A stretch of DNA of 64,000 bases from Merluccius polli (GCA_030340625.1 JAOPHQ010000585.1:41001-105000), one strand, 5' to 3'; shown: positions 1 to 10,610, counted from the stretch's first letter. Numbers and translations are program-made. The notes: a model not told the origin generated them from the letters alone.

Positions 1-107
1 ATCGCAGGTCACAACCACACAAAGCTTTCCAAAAAAACCATAAACACCAGAGAAGATGTGATGCCATCACAACGGACATTTGCTTCACGGAAGAAACTAT
101 TTTCCCA

Positions 108-108
108 T

Positions 109-167
<59 letters not shown>
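108..167. repeat. (CA)n microsatellite
   Basis: About 30 uninterrupted CA dinucleotides, lying where copy A first diverges from copy B of the duplication. Confidence 0.95.
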
Positions 168-170
<3 letters not shown>

Positions 171-650
171 CGTCGCATCTGAAAGGTATACTGTAGGTCT
201 ACAACATTGACGACTATAGGCTACAACACGACATTAAAAAGAAACAATTATGTAGCGCATAAATAAATGCCACACATGTACTGATAACATATAATTGTAT
301 TAATAATAGCATAATGCTATTCAATAAAACCACCATAGATAAACAAGCTTTGTAAATCCACGAACCAACAACATGTTGCCCATCAAACTCAGTTAAATGA
401 CAAATGCTGAGAAAGGTTGACGCCGTTATGGCCAAGTGACACATCGCCTGCCCTGATTCCTATCTCTTATGTGTACAAGTTGATCAGGACCTAAACACAC
501 TTTTTGTTTCAAAGGTTGAAAAGAGAAGACGACTAAAGAACAACAAGTGATCCCAGTCAGGAGATCAACAAACGAAGGACTCAAAACTTTTGTATGTCTT
601 TTAATTGAACCCTGAACCCTGTTACAGTCCAGCTGACCGATCACTACGAC

Positions 651-1194
651 ATGGCACACAGCACCCATCAACCAATGAAGGTCCGCAACTTTAAATATCC
701 ACCTGGAACGGATACAAAAGGTGCCAAGTTAAAGTTCAGGAATAGAGAGATCGAAGCCAACCCAGAGATTCTGTACAGAGACCCAGCGGCTGCGGACAAG
801 CCGTACAACTACCTGGAGTTACACACTGATAACACTGTGGCCTGGTACAGGGCTCTGTGGAGCCACAACGTAGTGGACCACAACATAACATTAACTGCAT
901 TCAGCAATGGCACCATCCTGATCCGGCACAAGACTCCAGACCGCAAAGATCCAAAAGGTCCAAAAGGTCCAAAAGATCCAAAAGGTCCAGGGTCCAGGCA
1001 TTGAAGATCCACTTGAGTGGTTCATATCAGTGTCTGGGGACATTAAACGCCAGGCAGACAAGTACAAGGAGGAGATGGAGGAGGAGAAGAAGGAGATAGA
1101 CCAGCTTTCCGATAAAATGAAGGGTATGCGTGTGAAAAAGGAGGAGGACGCAGATCCAACAGAATGCATTTTATGCCAGAGACCATTGGATTGA
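651..1194 (+). pseudogene. Unrecognised coding fragment with a frameshift
   Basis: An ATG at 651 opens 117 codons that end just after a run of DPKG/GPKG repeats, encoded by short CCAAAAGGT-type units at 945-990. One base out of frame the coding character resumes with LEWF, a lysine/glutamate-rich coiled-coil-like stretch (about 1055-1150) and a final segment containing CILCQRPLD before TGA at 1192. The shift falls at CCAGGGTCCAGG, so one extra G in the repeat would explain it. I do not recognise the family. It lies in sequence specific to copy A, so it may be a retrocopy or transposon cargo. It could also be a terminal exon with a sequencing error. Confidence 0.4.
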
Positions 1195-1790
1195 ACTGAT
1201 GACAGGAGGATATAGAGGTGACAGGGTGAATGGAGGGGAAGACAGGAACATATATAAGTGACAGGGTGAATGGAGGGGAAGACATGCATTAGAAAATATG
1301 CATTAGTAGGGTTATCTTTGAGTTAAATGCTTTGGTTGGCAAGCTTTCATAAGTCTCTGTTTTGCATGCATGATGTGTTTCTCTTAAACATGTTTTTCTC
1401 CTGACTAGAACATCTTCATGAAGGAATGTTTATACGGGAAGTTAAGTTGATGTGTTTCTTGGAAACGGGAATATCTTTAAAAGAAGGCATTTACCAAGAA
1501 AGCAGAAGTTATGCGTCATGGGAAAATCCACAGCTGTACTTCCTCAACATGTCTTGATTTACTTAATCCAATAATGCTGTTATACTGATTGGTTTTAACT
1601 TTACTTAAATAAAAATACTTTTTCCATTTAATCTAAAATTGCTTCTAAAAAATACTTTTCAATAAATGCCTATATTATTGTGTATATATATACTGTATAC
1701 CTGTGTAACTGAATGGAGGGGAAGACGAGCATATATATATACAAGTGACAGGGTGAAGGGAGGGGAAGACAGGAACATACTGTATACAGT
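1195..1790. repeat. Scattered units of a 'GTGACAGGGTGAATGGAGGG' repeat
   Basis: Units containing GTGACAGGGTGAA(T/G)GGAGGGGAAGAC occur at about 1219, 1258, 1712 and 1744, and again at about 18525-18725 in copy B, interspersed with TATATA tracts. Confidence 0.75.
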
Positions 1791-1879
1791 AAGTACACAG
1801 TATACAGTAACCCGTAAAGTACACAGTATACTGTGAAAGAAAGCTTTTGAATGAAAGTAGGCCTTTGCCATAGTAACAT

Positions 1880-2930
1880 GCAAGGGGCTTTAGAACTACA
1901 AAAAACATGGCGCCGCACACTTAAGTGTATTGCATTTTCCAAACGTTTGTAGTTTTTTGATTAATTTTCCGGGTTAGGGTTAGTGTTTTGCCCGTTTTTC
2001 AAGAGAGAAAGTATAACCTGAACATATTTTGTTCATATTATAGGGAGATTGATGTTGTAAACATATAAATATAGGCTACATTTTATGTCAAGTGTTTTTA
2101 TAGACGTGTTTCCAGCTGCTTTGTTTGTCCATGAATTGGACAAACATGAATTGTTTGGAGTTCACATTGTGGGACATACATTGTGGTGTGGGACAATAAT
2201 AGATGTAGTTGATGTTTTTTTAACAAACTTTATTGTCAACAATATTATGACATTACAACATAAACAATAGTACAGTAAGGACAGTACTTCCGGCTGATAA
2301 GTCCTCCCAATGGGACAGGTGGTCACGGCGTCTTTCAGCCGTAGTCCCTAGCAACCTGACGTCATTGAAACATGGTGCAGGAATCAGAGCTATAGAGTAA
2401 ACATAGAGTTGTTTATAGAGTTGTTTACTCTATAGCTCTGATACAGGAGTAATAACTAACCAATAGGACGGATGCCCACATCGTACATTAGAGCCGTGGT
2501 CGCACGATAGTAGCGTCCATAGCAACCACCATAACAATGGTACAAAGCGCTGCATTCCAACGATTTTCTAAAGAGACACTAAAATTGTCGTAGAAACTAA
2601 TAAACGGAAGGTCGTCTACATTCTCTGATAGAAGATTATGAAAATATAACGCATGCTTCTCGCCAGAACTGTCATTTAAATGCATGTAAATCTGGATGGT
2701 AGCTCAAAATATTGCATTTTCCACAGAAAATGTAAGGAGTGTCCGCCATTTTTTTTGTTTTCGCAGGGGCAAACTTAACGGTCACGTGACCGGTGCGTAG
2801 GCCAATGTAAACGAATAGGCCAAATTAAACGTAAGTATATCACGATTTTAGAGCCTTTATTGTGAATATACCACGTTTTCCCCCCGTGGACCAACGTAGG
2901 TATTACACGCTTTGTTGTGAGACTGGGTTG
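1880..2930. other. AT-rich insert specific to copy A, no gene seen
   Basis: This stretch has no counterpart in copy B. It contains a strong hairpin at 2383-2442 and short open frames without recognisable protein character. Its flanks carry no target-site duplication that I could identify. Confidence 0.5.
2383..2442. repeat. Perfect 20-bp inverted repeat (hairpin)
   Basis: The arm at 2383-2402 (ATCAGAGCTATAGAGTAAAC) is exactly complementary to 2423-2442, with a 20-bp loop. No poly-T tract follows and no MITE-like termini are evident. Confidence 0.85.
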
Positions 2931-2936
2931 ATACTG

Positions 2937-3200
2937 TATATCGTATTCAGTAAGTACGCAGTACACAGTATACCTTACGCAGTATACAGTACACAGTATA
3001 CAGTACATAGTATACAGTACACAGTATACTGTACATAGTATACAGTACACAGTATACAGTACACAGTATAGAGTACGCAGTATACAGTACACAGTATACA
3101 GTACGCAGTATACAGTACACAGTACACAGTACGCAGAATACCGTACACAGTACACCGTACATAGTATACAGTACATAGTACACAATATACAGGACATAGT
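2937..3200. repeat. TATACAGTACACAG tandem array, copy A
   Basis: Short units alternating GTATACAGTACACA and GTATACAGTACATA. They are rich in the self-complementary words GTATAC and TGTACA. The array directly abuts the duplicated SOUL exon, exactly as in copy B at 19105-19535. Confidence 0.9.
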
Positions 3201-3217
3201 ATAACGGACACAAGCTT

Positions 3218-3920
3218 CTAAGATTCTCGATAAAGGAACCAGATCTCATTCCTGCGATGAGAAATCCCTGGGTTCTCATACACCGCCACCATGTAGTTGT
3301 CCCGCTGGAAGTCGCCGGACGGGCCCAGGTGTTAGCCTCGCGAGACCAGCCTGATCTCGCGAGCTCCATGATATTCCACTCACAGTTCAGACTGGCATTA
3401 CACAACGGAGATAATTTGGAGCCGATCACCAAACGATCGGCCAATCGGTGTTGGTTTTGAGGCGGGTTCAAGTGTGACGCAATGAGGAGCGACTCTTCAG
3501 TCTAAACAACATGGCCGCTCACTAATGCTTTTTTCTCTTTTATTCATCTGTTGGAATATGGACCGGAAATTTGAATGTGTGCCTTTTAAACGTAAATTCG
3601 CGTTACACAAACGGCAAAGATCCTGTACCGACATGTTGTTTACTTGATGAGCTTGCCTCAACACTCTGTTATCACGTCATACGCTTCGTTGATCTGATTG
3701 GTTGATTTGGCCCGTCAATCACCAACATAGGCAGATGGTTTATCCAATCAGCAACCAGTATTTTCGCCCCTCCCAAAGGCTCTCCAACGGAACGATTCCA
3801 GATGGAAATGCTGAGCCAACGCGAATCATTCCATCTGGCGGAGTCAGGTTACCCAGGTGTTCCCACAGCTGGTTGATCTGACGGGACACCGTTTCCTCCG
3901 TCGTGGTCCCTAAGAAGGTC
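3218..3920 (-). pseudogene. Duplicated, disrupted last exon of the SOUL-domain gene
   Basis: The minus strand 3920-3852 plus 3332-3218 is nearly identical to the final coding exon of the intact gene at 19547-19721. It includes the acceptor region, the stretch encoding TTTEETVSRQINQLWEHL and the terminal TAG. A 519-bp insertion at 3333-3851 splits the reading frame. The upstream exons are absent from this copy, so it cannot encode the protein. A transcript of the intact gene reading past its own last exon could in principle include it, but the insertion makes a functional alternative exon unlikely. Confidence 0.88.
3333..3851. mobile_element. Non-autonomous DNA transposon with 9-bp TSD
   Basis: The 519-bp insert is flanked by CCCAGGTGT at 3324-3332 and 3852-3860. 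The uninterrupted paralogue at about 19650 holds this 9-mer once, so the empty site is present in the window. The ends are short and imperfectly inverted: TAGCCT at the left and AGGTTA at the right. There is no coding capacity. A 9-bp TSD suggests a Mutator-like (MULE) relative, but the family assignment is inference. Confidence 0.8.
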
Positions 3921-4200
3921 CTGAATCAGACCGGGAAGACATTAGTGCTCAGCTTTGTGTGCTATTCAGTGAGGAGGGAGGGTTAGATAGTAAAGGATGT
4001 GTGTATCGTCGGGTGGCTCACAACAATCCATTATTTGATAATTTGTAAATGCCGGGAAAAAGATCCCATATTGGCCTCAGATCCCATCTTTCTAAAATGT
4101 ATACCTTATAGGCATTTGTAAAAATGGTAAAGCCCCTAGGGTAGTAAAGGGGCAACCAAGGCCTTGTCGCAACATTTGGGGTGAGTTACCCTTCTTCAGG
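3861..4200. other. Remainder of copy A, no gene
   Basis: After the duplicated exon, similarity to copy B continues patchily to about 4060 (AATCCATTATT, then AATGCCGGGAAAAA). Beyond that I see nothing recognisable. Confidence 0.5.
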
Positions 4201-4202
4201 CT

Positions 4203-4350
4203 GGGTTAGGGTTAGAGTTAGGGTTGGAGGTTGGGGTTAGGGTTAGGTTAGAGTTCGGGTTAGAGTTAGGTTAGTGTTATGTTAGAGTTAGGTTAGTGAT
4301 AGTGTTAGGTTTAGGGTTAGAGTTAGAGTTAGGATTAGGTTAGGGTTAAC
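4203..4350. repeat. Degenerate TTAGGG-like tract
   Basis: About 150 bp of GGTTAGGGTTAGAGTTAGG-type units with many variants, including GGTTAGTGTTA and GTTCGGGTTA. It resembles an eroded interstitial telomeric repeat. Perfect TTAGGG hexamers are a minority, so it is not a functional telomere. Confidence 0.7.
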
Positions 4351-4796
4351 CCAGGTGTAACCCTAACCCCCAATAAAAATACCCTAAATTATTCAAAATT
4401 GAACAAATGTATTTTCAGACTTCACATTCTTCAAATTTTAGATTCACATCTAAAATGAAATGATTGAAATGGTGGAACAAATAATGTTTGACAAATATAT
4501 TTCTGACTCCACATTCCATCTCTGGTCTCCTCCACTACAATGCAAATGAATGGGTAGTTTCTCACACAGACGCTGGTGATATCAGCAGGCTTGGAAAAAA
4601 ACGACCCCCTCAATCTTTCTCTCTTGAAAGTGGCTGCAGCCTAGGGCTCTGGTAATTAATAATAAATAAATCAGATTTTGTTGGGTCAACTTGTGTTGTG
4701 TTTATTGTGCTCATAGAACTGTGTGGTTGTTTTTTTTAAGGTAAACTGGATAACGAGGAAGTGAGGAACATCGGCAGGGAGCAGGATAGCAGGAGG

Positions 4797-5197
4797 GCAA
4801 AAAGTGATTGTCTGCCAGAATCTGATTTCACCTGCCAAAAAATGGTTGAAGGCCAAATACAGTTACTCAAAGGTGATTTCTGCCTAAATATGACTTGATC
4901 TCATTCATAAGCTTCATAATATAAACACTGGAGCTCACAGGACACCTTGGAATTCTTTTAAAGGACCATTACAACACAAAAAAGGCATTTTCACCTGCCA
5001 ATTGATTGAAGTACAAACGTTAAGCTTTCGAAGACACGTGCCTTAGCTATAATTACATTATAATACAGTTGTGTGTATCTGCATATTATGGCCGTTTAAT
5101 CCAGAGAAAAGCAGACGTTTTTGCGCTACCGCTCAACGAGCTGCTGTGCGCGCTCCCACGGAAATCAGATTCTGGCAGACAATCACTTTTTGGCACG
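4797..5197. mobile_element. MITE with about 33-bp terminal inverted repeats
   Basis: The left end begins CAAAAAGTGATTGTCTGCCA and continues AGAATCTGATTTC. The exact reverse complement ends the element at about 5165-5197. The 400-bp interior has no reading frame. I could not identify a convincing target-site duplication. Confidence 0.75.
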
Positions 5198-5666
5198 ACA
5201 CCGGTGTTAATCTAGAAGGATTTCAGAAAAAAGGCCTTCTATAAGAAGTGAGGAGCATTTATGGGTACAAGTCGGGAACCGGCCTACCTTACATATTTCA
5301 AGGGTGCTGAGTCAAAAAAAAAAAAAGGTACCCAAGCGAAATTTTGAGTTTTTGACCTTCTAATTTGCATATAAAAATGGCCGCCAAATTGCCCATCTTG
5401 CACATCTTGTCATTGGACCATTTCCCCCTAGTTTTTTTGCAAGTAGGCAATCAAGATGAGGAAATTAAGTTTCTAGATCGATAGTCAAGGGTCAGAGCAA
5501 GGATATAGTGGAGGCTCACTGCCTTTTTTTTGTATATACATGCAAATGTACAACTTCTAAGGTGGAATTAATGTGCAATTATATGTGTCATTTTTAAGGT
5601 GGACATAAATATTCAATAAATGTTATTCTGAAATTTCCCCTGTTGATATGACATATGATGCGCATT

Positions 5667-5980
5667 CATCAGATCTACAGACAAGACAAAGAAGGCAATA
5701 CAAGAACACTCTGAAAACTCAGACCACCCCGACCTTGTGATGACATGGCTATGCAAAGAGCTGCAAGAGGCAGCAGATAAAGGACATGTACTTCTTCTCA
5801 ATGATGTCTGGGAACGGTATAAGGTACTCAGTGAAAAATCATCAACCACAATTCCACTCTCTTACTGCAGTAGAAGGGCAACGTTTTGTGAAAAGTTGCA
5901 GTCACAGCTGGGTGACATCTTCAACTTTTTTCAACCTCTTGATAGGTGTGACTCTCTTCCACTCTGGAGTTGCCACTGGT
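5667..5980 (+). pseudogene. Unrecognised exon-like coding fragment inside the TTAA element
   Basis: An open frame follows a possible acceptor (TTCATCAG at 5660-5667) and runs about 95 codons. It encodes an acidic/lysine-rich start, then LVMTWLCKELQEA, DVWERYKVLSEK and CSRRATFCEKLQ, ending near FNFFQPLDR. Here Rex3 begins and the frame stops shortly after. The composition is that of a soluble helical protein. I do not know its function. It may be the 5' remnant of a transposon-encoded accessory protein. Confidence 0.4.
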
Positions 5981-8240
5981 GAGAGGCGCGGGCAGGGGTG
6001 GCAATACTTATTGCCCCCCGGCTTGGTGCCTGTATGTTGGAGTTCACCCCAGTAGATGAGAGGGTAGCCTCCCTCCGCCTTCCGGCGGGGGGACGGATCC
6101 TGACTGTTGTTTGTGCCTATGGTCCAAACAGCAGCTCAGAGTATCCACCCTTTTTGGACTCCTTGGAGGGGGTGCTGGAAAGTGCTCCCTCTGGGGATTC
6201 ACTCTTTCTGCTGGGGACTTCAACGCTCACGTTGGCAGCGCCAGTGAGACCTGGAGGGGTGTGATTGGGAGGAACGGCCCCCTGTCCCCCCGTGGTGTTC
6301 AGTTATTGGACTTCTGTGCTCGCCACAGATTGTCCATAACAAAAACCATGTTCAAGCATAAGGGTGTCCATATGTGAACTTGGCACCAGGACACCCTAGG
6401 CCACAGTTTGATGATTGACTTTATAGTCGTGTCGTCGGACTTGCGGCTGCATGTCTTAGACACTCGGGCGAAGAGAGGGGCGGAGCTGTCAACTGATCAC
6501 CACCTGGTGGTGAGCTGGCTACGATGGTGGGAGAGGATGCCGGTCAGACCTGGCAGACCCAAACATATTGTAAGGGTCTGCTGGGAACGTCTGGCAGAGT
6601 CTCCTGTCAGAGAGAGCTTCAACTCCCACCTCCGGGAGAACTTTGACCATGTAACGGGGGAGGCGGGGGACATTGAGTCCAAGTGGGACATGTTCCTGCC
6701 GTGGTGGCAATTCCCGAACCCGCTGGTGGACACGGGCGGTGAGGGATGCCGTCAAACTGAAGAAGGAGTCCTATAGGACCTTTTCGGCCTGTGGGACTCC
6801 AGAGGCAGTAAGCAGGTACTGGCAGGCCAAGCGGAGCACAGCTGCGGCGGTTGCTGAGGCAAAAACCCATACATGGGAGGAGTTCGGTGAGGCCATAGAG
6901 AACGACTTCCGGACGGCTTCGAAAAGGTTCTGGACCACCATCCGGCGTCTCAGGAGGGGGAAGCAATGCATCGTCAACACTGTGTATGGTGGAGACGGTG
7001 CACTGCTGACCTCGACTCGGGACGTTCTGGATCGGTGGAAGGAATACTTCGAAGACCTCCTTAATCCCACCCACACGCCTTCCGGTAAGGAAGCAGGGCC
7101 TGGGGACTCGGGTGTGGGCTCTCCTATCTCTGGGGCTGAGGTCGTCGAGGTGGTCAGGAAGCTCCTTGGTGGCAGGGCCCCGGGGGTGGATGAGGTCCAC
7201 CCGGAGTTCCTTAAGGCCCTGGATGTTGTGGGGCTGTCATGGTTGACACGACTCTGCAGCATCGCATGGACATCGGTGGCAGTGCCTCTGGATTGGCAGA
7301 CTGGGGTGGTGGTCCCTCTTTTTTTAAGAAGGGGGACCGGAGGGTGTGTTCCAACTATAGGGGGATCACACTCCTTAGCCTTCCTGGTAAGGTCTATTCG
7401 GGGGTGCTGGAAAGGAGGGTCCATCGGGTAGTCGAACCTCGGATTCAGGAGGAGCAATGTGGTTTTCGTCCAGGTCGTGGAACAGTGGACCAGCTCTACA
7501 CCCTCTGCAGGATCCTTGAGGGTGCATGGGAGTTTGCCCAACCAGTCCACATATGTTTTGTGGACTTGGAGAAGGCATTCGACCGTGTCCCTCGGGGAGT
7601 CCTGTGGGGGTTCTCCGGGAGTACGGGGTATCGGACCCCCTGATACGGGCTGTCCGTTCCCTGTATGACCGGTGTCAGAGCTTGGTCCACATTGCCGGTA
7701 ATAAGTCGGACTTGTTTCCAGTGAGGGTTGGACTCCGCCAGGGCTGCCCTTTGTCACCGATCCTGTTCATAATTTTTATGGACAGGATTTCTAGGCGTAG
7801 CCAGGGCGTTGAGGGGGTCCGGATTGGTGACCTCAGGATTGGATCACTGCTTTTTGCGGATGATGTGATCCTGTTGGCTTCATCAGACCGTGACCTCCAA
7901 CTCTCGCTGGACCGGTTTGCAGCCGAGTGTAAAGCGACCGGGATGAGAATCAGCAGCTCCAAATCCGAGTCCATGGTTCTCAACCAGAAAAGGGTGAAGT
8001 GCACTCTCTGGGTCGGGGATGAGATCCTGCCCCAAGTGGAGGAGTTCAAGTACCTCGGGGTCTTGTTCACAAGTGAGGGGAGGATGGAGCGGGAGATCGA
8101 CAGGCGGATCGGTGCGGCGTCTGCAGTAATGCAGACTCTGCACGGCTCTGTCGTGGTGAAGAGGGAGCTAAACGGAAAGGCAAAGCTCTCGATTTACCAG
8201 TCGATCTTCGTTCCTGCCCTCACCTATGGTCATGAGCTTA
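5965..8240 (+). mobile_element. Rex3-type non-LTR retrotransposon (RTE clade), truncated at both ends
   Basis: The 5' part encodes an apurinic endonuclease-like region, including LRLPAGGRILTVVCAYGP and a degraded GDFNAHVG-type motif near 6215-6235. Reverse transcriptase follows at about 7180-8230, with CGFRPGRGTVDQLYTL, FVDLEKAFDRVPRG, RQGCPLSPILF and the catalytic FADDVILL at 7853-7876. The words TGGCAGACTGGGGTGGTGGT (7295) and the complement of CGGTGAC/TAAAGGGCAGCCCTG (7739) match the conserved RT sites I recall as the standard Rex3 detection primers. The frame shifts several times (near 6110-6240, 6700, 7310 and 7600). The copy stops abruptly at TATGGTCATGAGCTTAG, losing its 3' end. It is a dead copy inserted inside the TTAA transposon. 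Exact 5' junction uncertain by about 20 bp. Confidence 0.9.
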
Positions 8241-8447
8241 GGGAAGTTTCATGGTGTTTTTTTCCCTATTCACTTGGGTTTTTCGATGTTTGAATTAAGA
8301 GCATAAATGCTTTGTTTGCGCAAAAAAAATGAAATCTCAGACAACTTGCAATGGTGTTTTTCTTAATTATTATGTAATATGGAATACATCACATATATAT
8401 ACACTGAGAACATTTAAGAGTGATATTGATTGAATATTTATGTCGGC
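8241..8447. other. AT-rich right part of the TTAA element
   Basis: Non-coding AT-rich sequence between the truncated Rex3 and the right terminal inverted repeat. No recognisable signal other than the TIR. Confidence 0.5.
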
Positions 8448-8754
8448 CTTAAAGGCCATGGTGCAGGTTTAATTTTCTAATGAATCTGCGTATTTGCTTG
8501 TTGGTAATAAACATTTAAACTGTTATTCATTGTATTTGATGTTGTTGGGTATCACAAAACGTAATATAATACAAAAAAGTTGGTTTTTAGCCGTCTATAT
8601 TTTAGCAGTTCGCGATTGATTCTCATTTCCCCCACAATGCATTGCATGACGTCACATCGGGGAGACAACAGACCAAAGCCCGCCGTGAGACCATTGAGAG
8701 AGGCGAGTAGAGAGAGACTAGTAAGAGATTGTTCAGCAGATTATACAGATAAAT

Positions 8755-8892
8755 ACATATATATAGCCTAGATAGAGAGATAGATAGATAGACAGATAGA
8801 TAGACAGCATAGAACGATAGATACATAGAGAGAGATAGCCAGATAGCATAGCGTAGCATAGACAGATAGCGTAGATAGCTAGATAGCTACAC
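8755..8892. repeat. GATA/GACA-type microsatellite tract
   Basis: ATAGATAGACAGATAGATAGACAG-type degenerate tetranucleotides just upstream of the THAP gene, between it and the left inverted-repeat arm. Confidence 0.85.
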
Positions 8893-8907
8893 CCTCGAAC
8901 CGGTATA

Positions 8908-10610
8908 ATGCCGGGCTACTGTGCTTGTGCCGGTTGTAAACTGGACACAGCTCCATGGCTTCCCGAAGGACAAGGCAACCCTTCGACAGTGGGTCCACTT
9001 TGTCCGAGTTAGGCGGGCACATTTTTCAATGACCTCCGTCACCGCCAATACCAAGATTTGCAGCGCGCATTTCAAGGAGGACTACGACGAAGAGGACGCC
9101 AGAATGGTATCACTCGGGTTGAAGACCAAGAGGCTGGCAAAGCTGATTCCGACCACCGGGCCGTCTGCACAGCACCTCTCCGCCTGCCGCTACCACACCG
9201 AGAGGCACCAAGAAAGCAGAGATGCTACGGTAAGCCTCATGATAATGCATGTACTGTTTATCTGCGCGTTAGCTAACCCTGTGCATACTATACCGTGTTC
9301 CCTTTGACACCGCCGCCACTACAGTCATGATCAGTCTGAGATTAGAAAAGCACATTTCGTGATTCATGAAACTAAATTGTCCTGAAGTAAATGTCCAAAA
9401 GCTTGTCGTATCTAACTAGAAAGCACCATGGCTAGTGTTTGTTTGGATCACTGGTGATCGTCAAGCGGCTTTCACAACAGCGCGTGTGTGTTTGACTATT
9501 ACGGTTCTTTATGTATTAAACGTGACTGTGTCGCTGACCCTTTTGAATTTGTTTGCGCAAGATGTTGAGATCGATGCTGCACAGCAGGAGACCGCGGACA
9601 GTGTCGACGTGAATGACCCCTTGCCCTCCACTTGTGACACTGGGACACAGTGCAATGTGAAGCCCCGTGGAAGGTCTCACGGTAAATGTTGTATTTTGGG
9701 TGGTCGATATGCTGTCTAAAACATACGTTTCCAAAATCTATGCATACAGGACATTTCCATACACAGATGAAATTAATACATAGCCTATGTCAAAACATAA
9801 CCACGTAGATTTGCCATGATTGTCATATGTTTGGGTATGTTTACTACCTCTGCCACAGCTGTGCAGGTGAACCTGAAGCCCAAGAAGGTCAGTGTGGGGA
9901 CACAGACCCAAACTTCCACCCCCCTCACTAGTCCTGAACAGACCGATGATGAAGATGATCCGTCTGTCATCAGCGATTAATCGTGGGTGCCTGGAGGACA
10001 TATGTCTGAGGATGAGGAGGAATTGTGTGACCTGTGACCCCCACCAAAAGTGAGATAATTTAAAGCCAACATAGACCAACTTTGCATTTTCCTTTTTGTG
10101 TATCTGGTAGAATTGAATTCCCCCCCGCTCTCTTTTTTGTTGTAGTGGCATTGACAAATTCATTGTTTGCCAAGAGGTGCTCATGAGCCTGTTTGCCCTC
10201 TGTCCGGCCTGTTGTGAGAAGTCGGATAGTAGGTTTTGTATACACAGCAGGCCATATCTGATTAGAAAATCAGAATATCTAATTCAAATGTGATAGCCCT
10301 GACTGTCTGCCCACATTCAAATTTGTCTTGCCAGTTAATTTACAATGTATGTACCAGGCTTTAGGCTGTGGGTTTATGATGCCATCATAAACATCATGTG
10401 TGTTTCATTGAAAACATTTGACCAGTAATGTACCGTACTTACTCTATATTGAAACCTGATATACTGTTGATTACGCTTTTTTTTTTTCTTTTTTTTTTTT
10501 ACATATCTAGGTCTGTGCATCATGTGGCTACCAACGTTTCTGGCAAAACCAGCCAATGCTCCACAGGAACATGGTGTCTCGTATTTCGGATCCCACAATG
10601 TGCTCCAATG
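8908..10610 (+). pseudogene. THAP-domain gene of a transposon, decayed
   Basis: An ATG at 8908 opens MPGYCACAGCK, the start of a C2CH THAP zinc finger. One base out of frame the domain continues with HGFPKD, an arginine-rich helix, then ICSAHF (the final C..H ligands) to a donor at 9229. The frameshift lies near 8935-8945. Later exon-like pieces follow. 9562-9681 contains GTQCNVKPRGRS. About 9862-9980 contains SVGTQTQT and an acidic DDEDD tail, with a TAA inside otherwise continuing sequence. About 10150-10225 encodes KFIVCQEVLMSLFALCPACC. 10512-10610 begins VCASCGYQRFWQNQP. The order THAP, VGTQ-like segment, paired CxxC segments recalls fish THAP proteins that carry a transposase further downstream; no transposase follows here. 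THAP domains bind DNA at transposon ends. The frameshift, the internal stop and the missing C-terminus make it a pseudogene. Confidence 0.72.

Larger units (their letters stand above)
1..4070. repeat. Segmental duplication, copy A (decayed)
   Basis: Blocks of this region match 17790-19820 in the same order and orientation. 1-105 matches about 17790-17885. 1385-1520 matches about 17890-17945. 1555-1790 matches about 18375-18600. The TATACAGTACACAG array at 2940-3195 matches 19105-19535. The SOUL last exon at 3218-3920 matches 19547-19721, and about 4020-4060 matches 19785-19820. Copy A has extra sequence at about 105-1385, 1800-2930 and 3333-3851 that copy B lacks. Copy B joins directly onto the rest of the SOUL gene, so copy A is probably the derived copy; that is inference. 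Confidence 0.8.
5598..8448. mobile_element. TTAA-target DNA transposon, carrying a Rex3 insertion
   Basis: TTAA lies at 5594-5597 and 8449-8452. The inner ends are inverted: GGTGGACATAAATATTCAAT on the left, and on the right the complement of GGCCGACATAAATATTCAAT, which matches at 18 of 20 positions. The right arm of the enclosing unit (about 12722) shows the empty site with a single TTTAAA followed by GGCC. TTAA duplications are typical of piggyBac and Kolobok superfamilies. The element itself is only about 0.6 kb once Rex3 is removed. It contains one short coding fragment and is probably non-autonomous. Confidence 0.82.

Noticed and set aside
3218..3920. A second, functional SOUL gene
   Set aside because: Only the last exon is present and it is split by a 519-bp transposon.
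4203..4350. Functional telomere
   Set aside because: The hexamers are mostly degenerate and the tract is internal and short.
6771..7757. 328-codon minus-strand frame across the Rex3 element
   Set aside because: Antisense shadow of the reverse transcriptase region. The protein motifs are on the plus strand in other frames.
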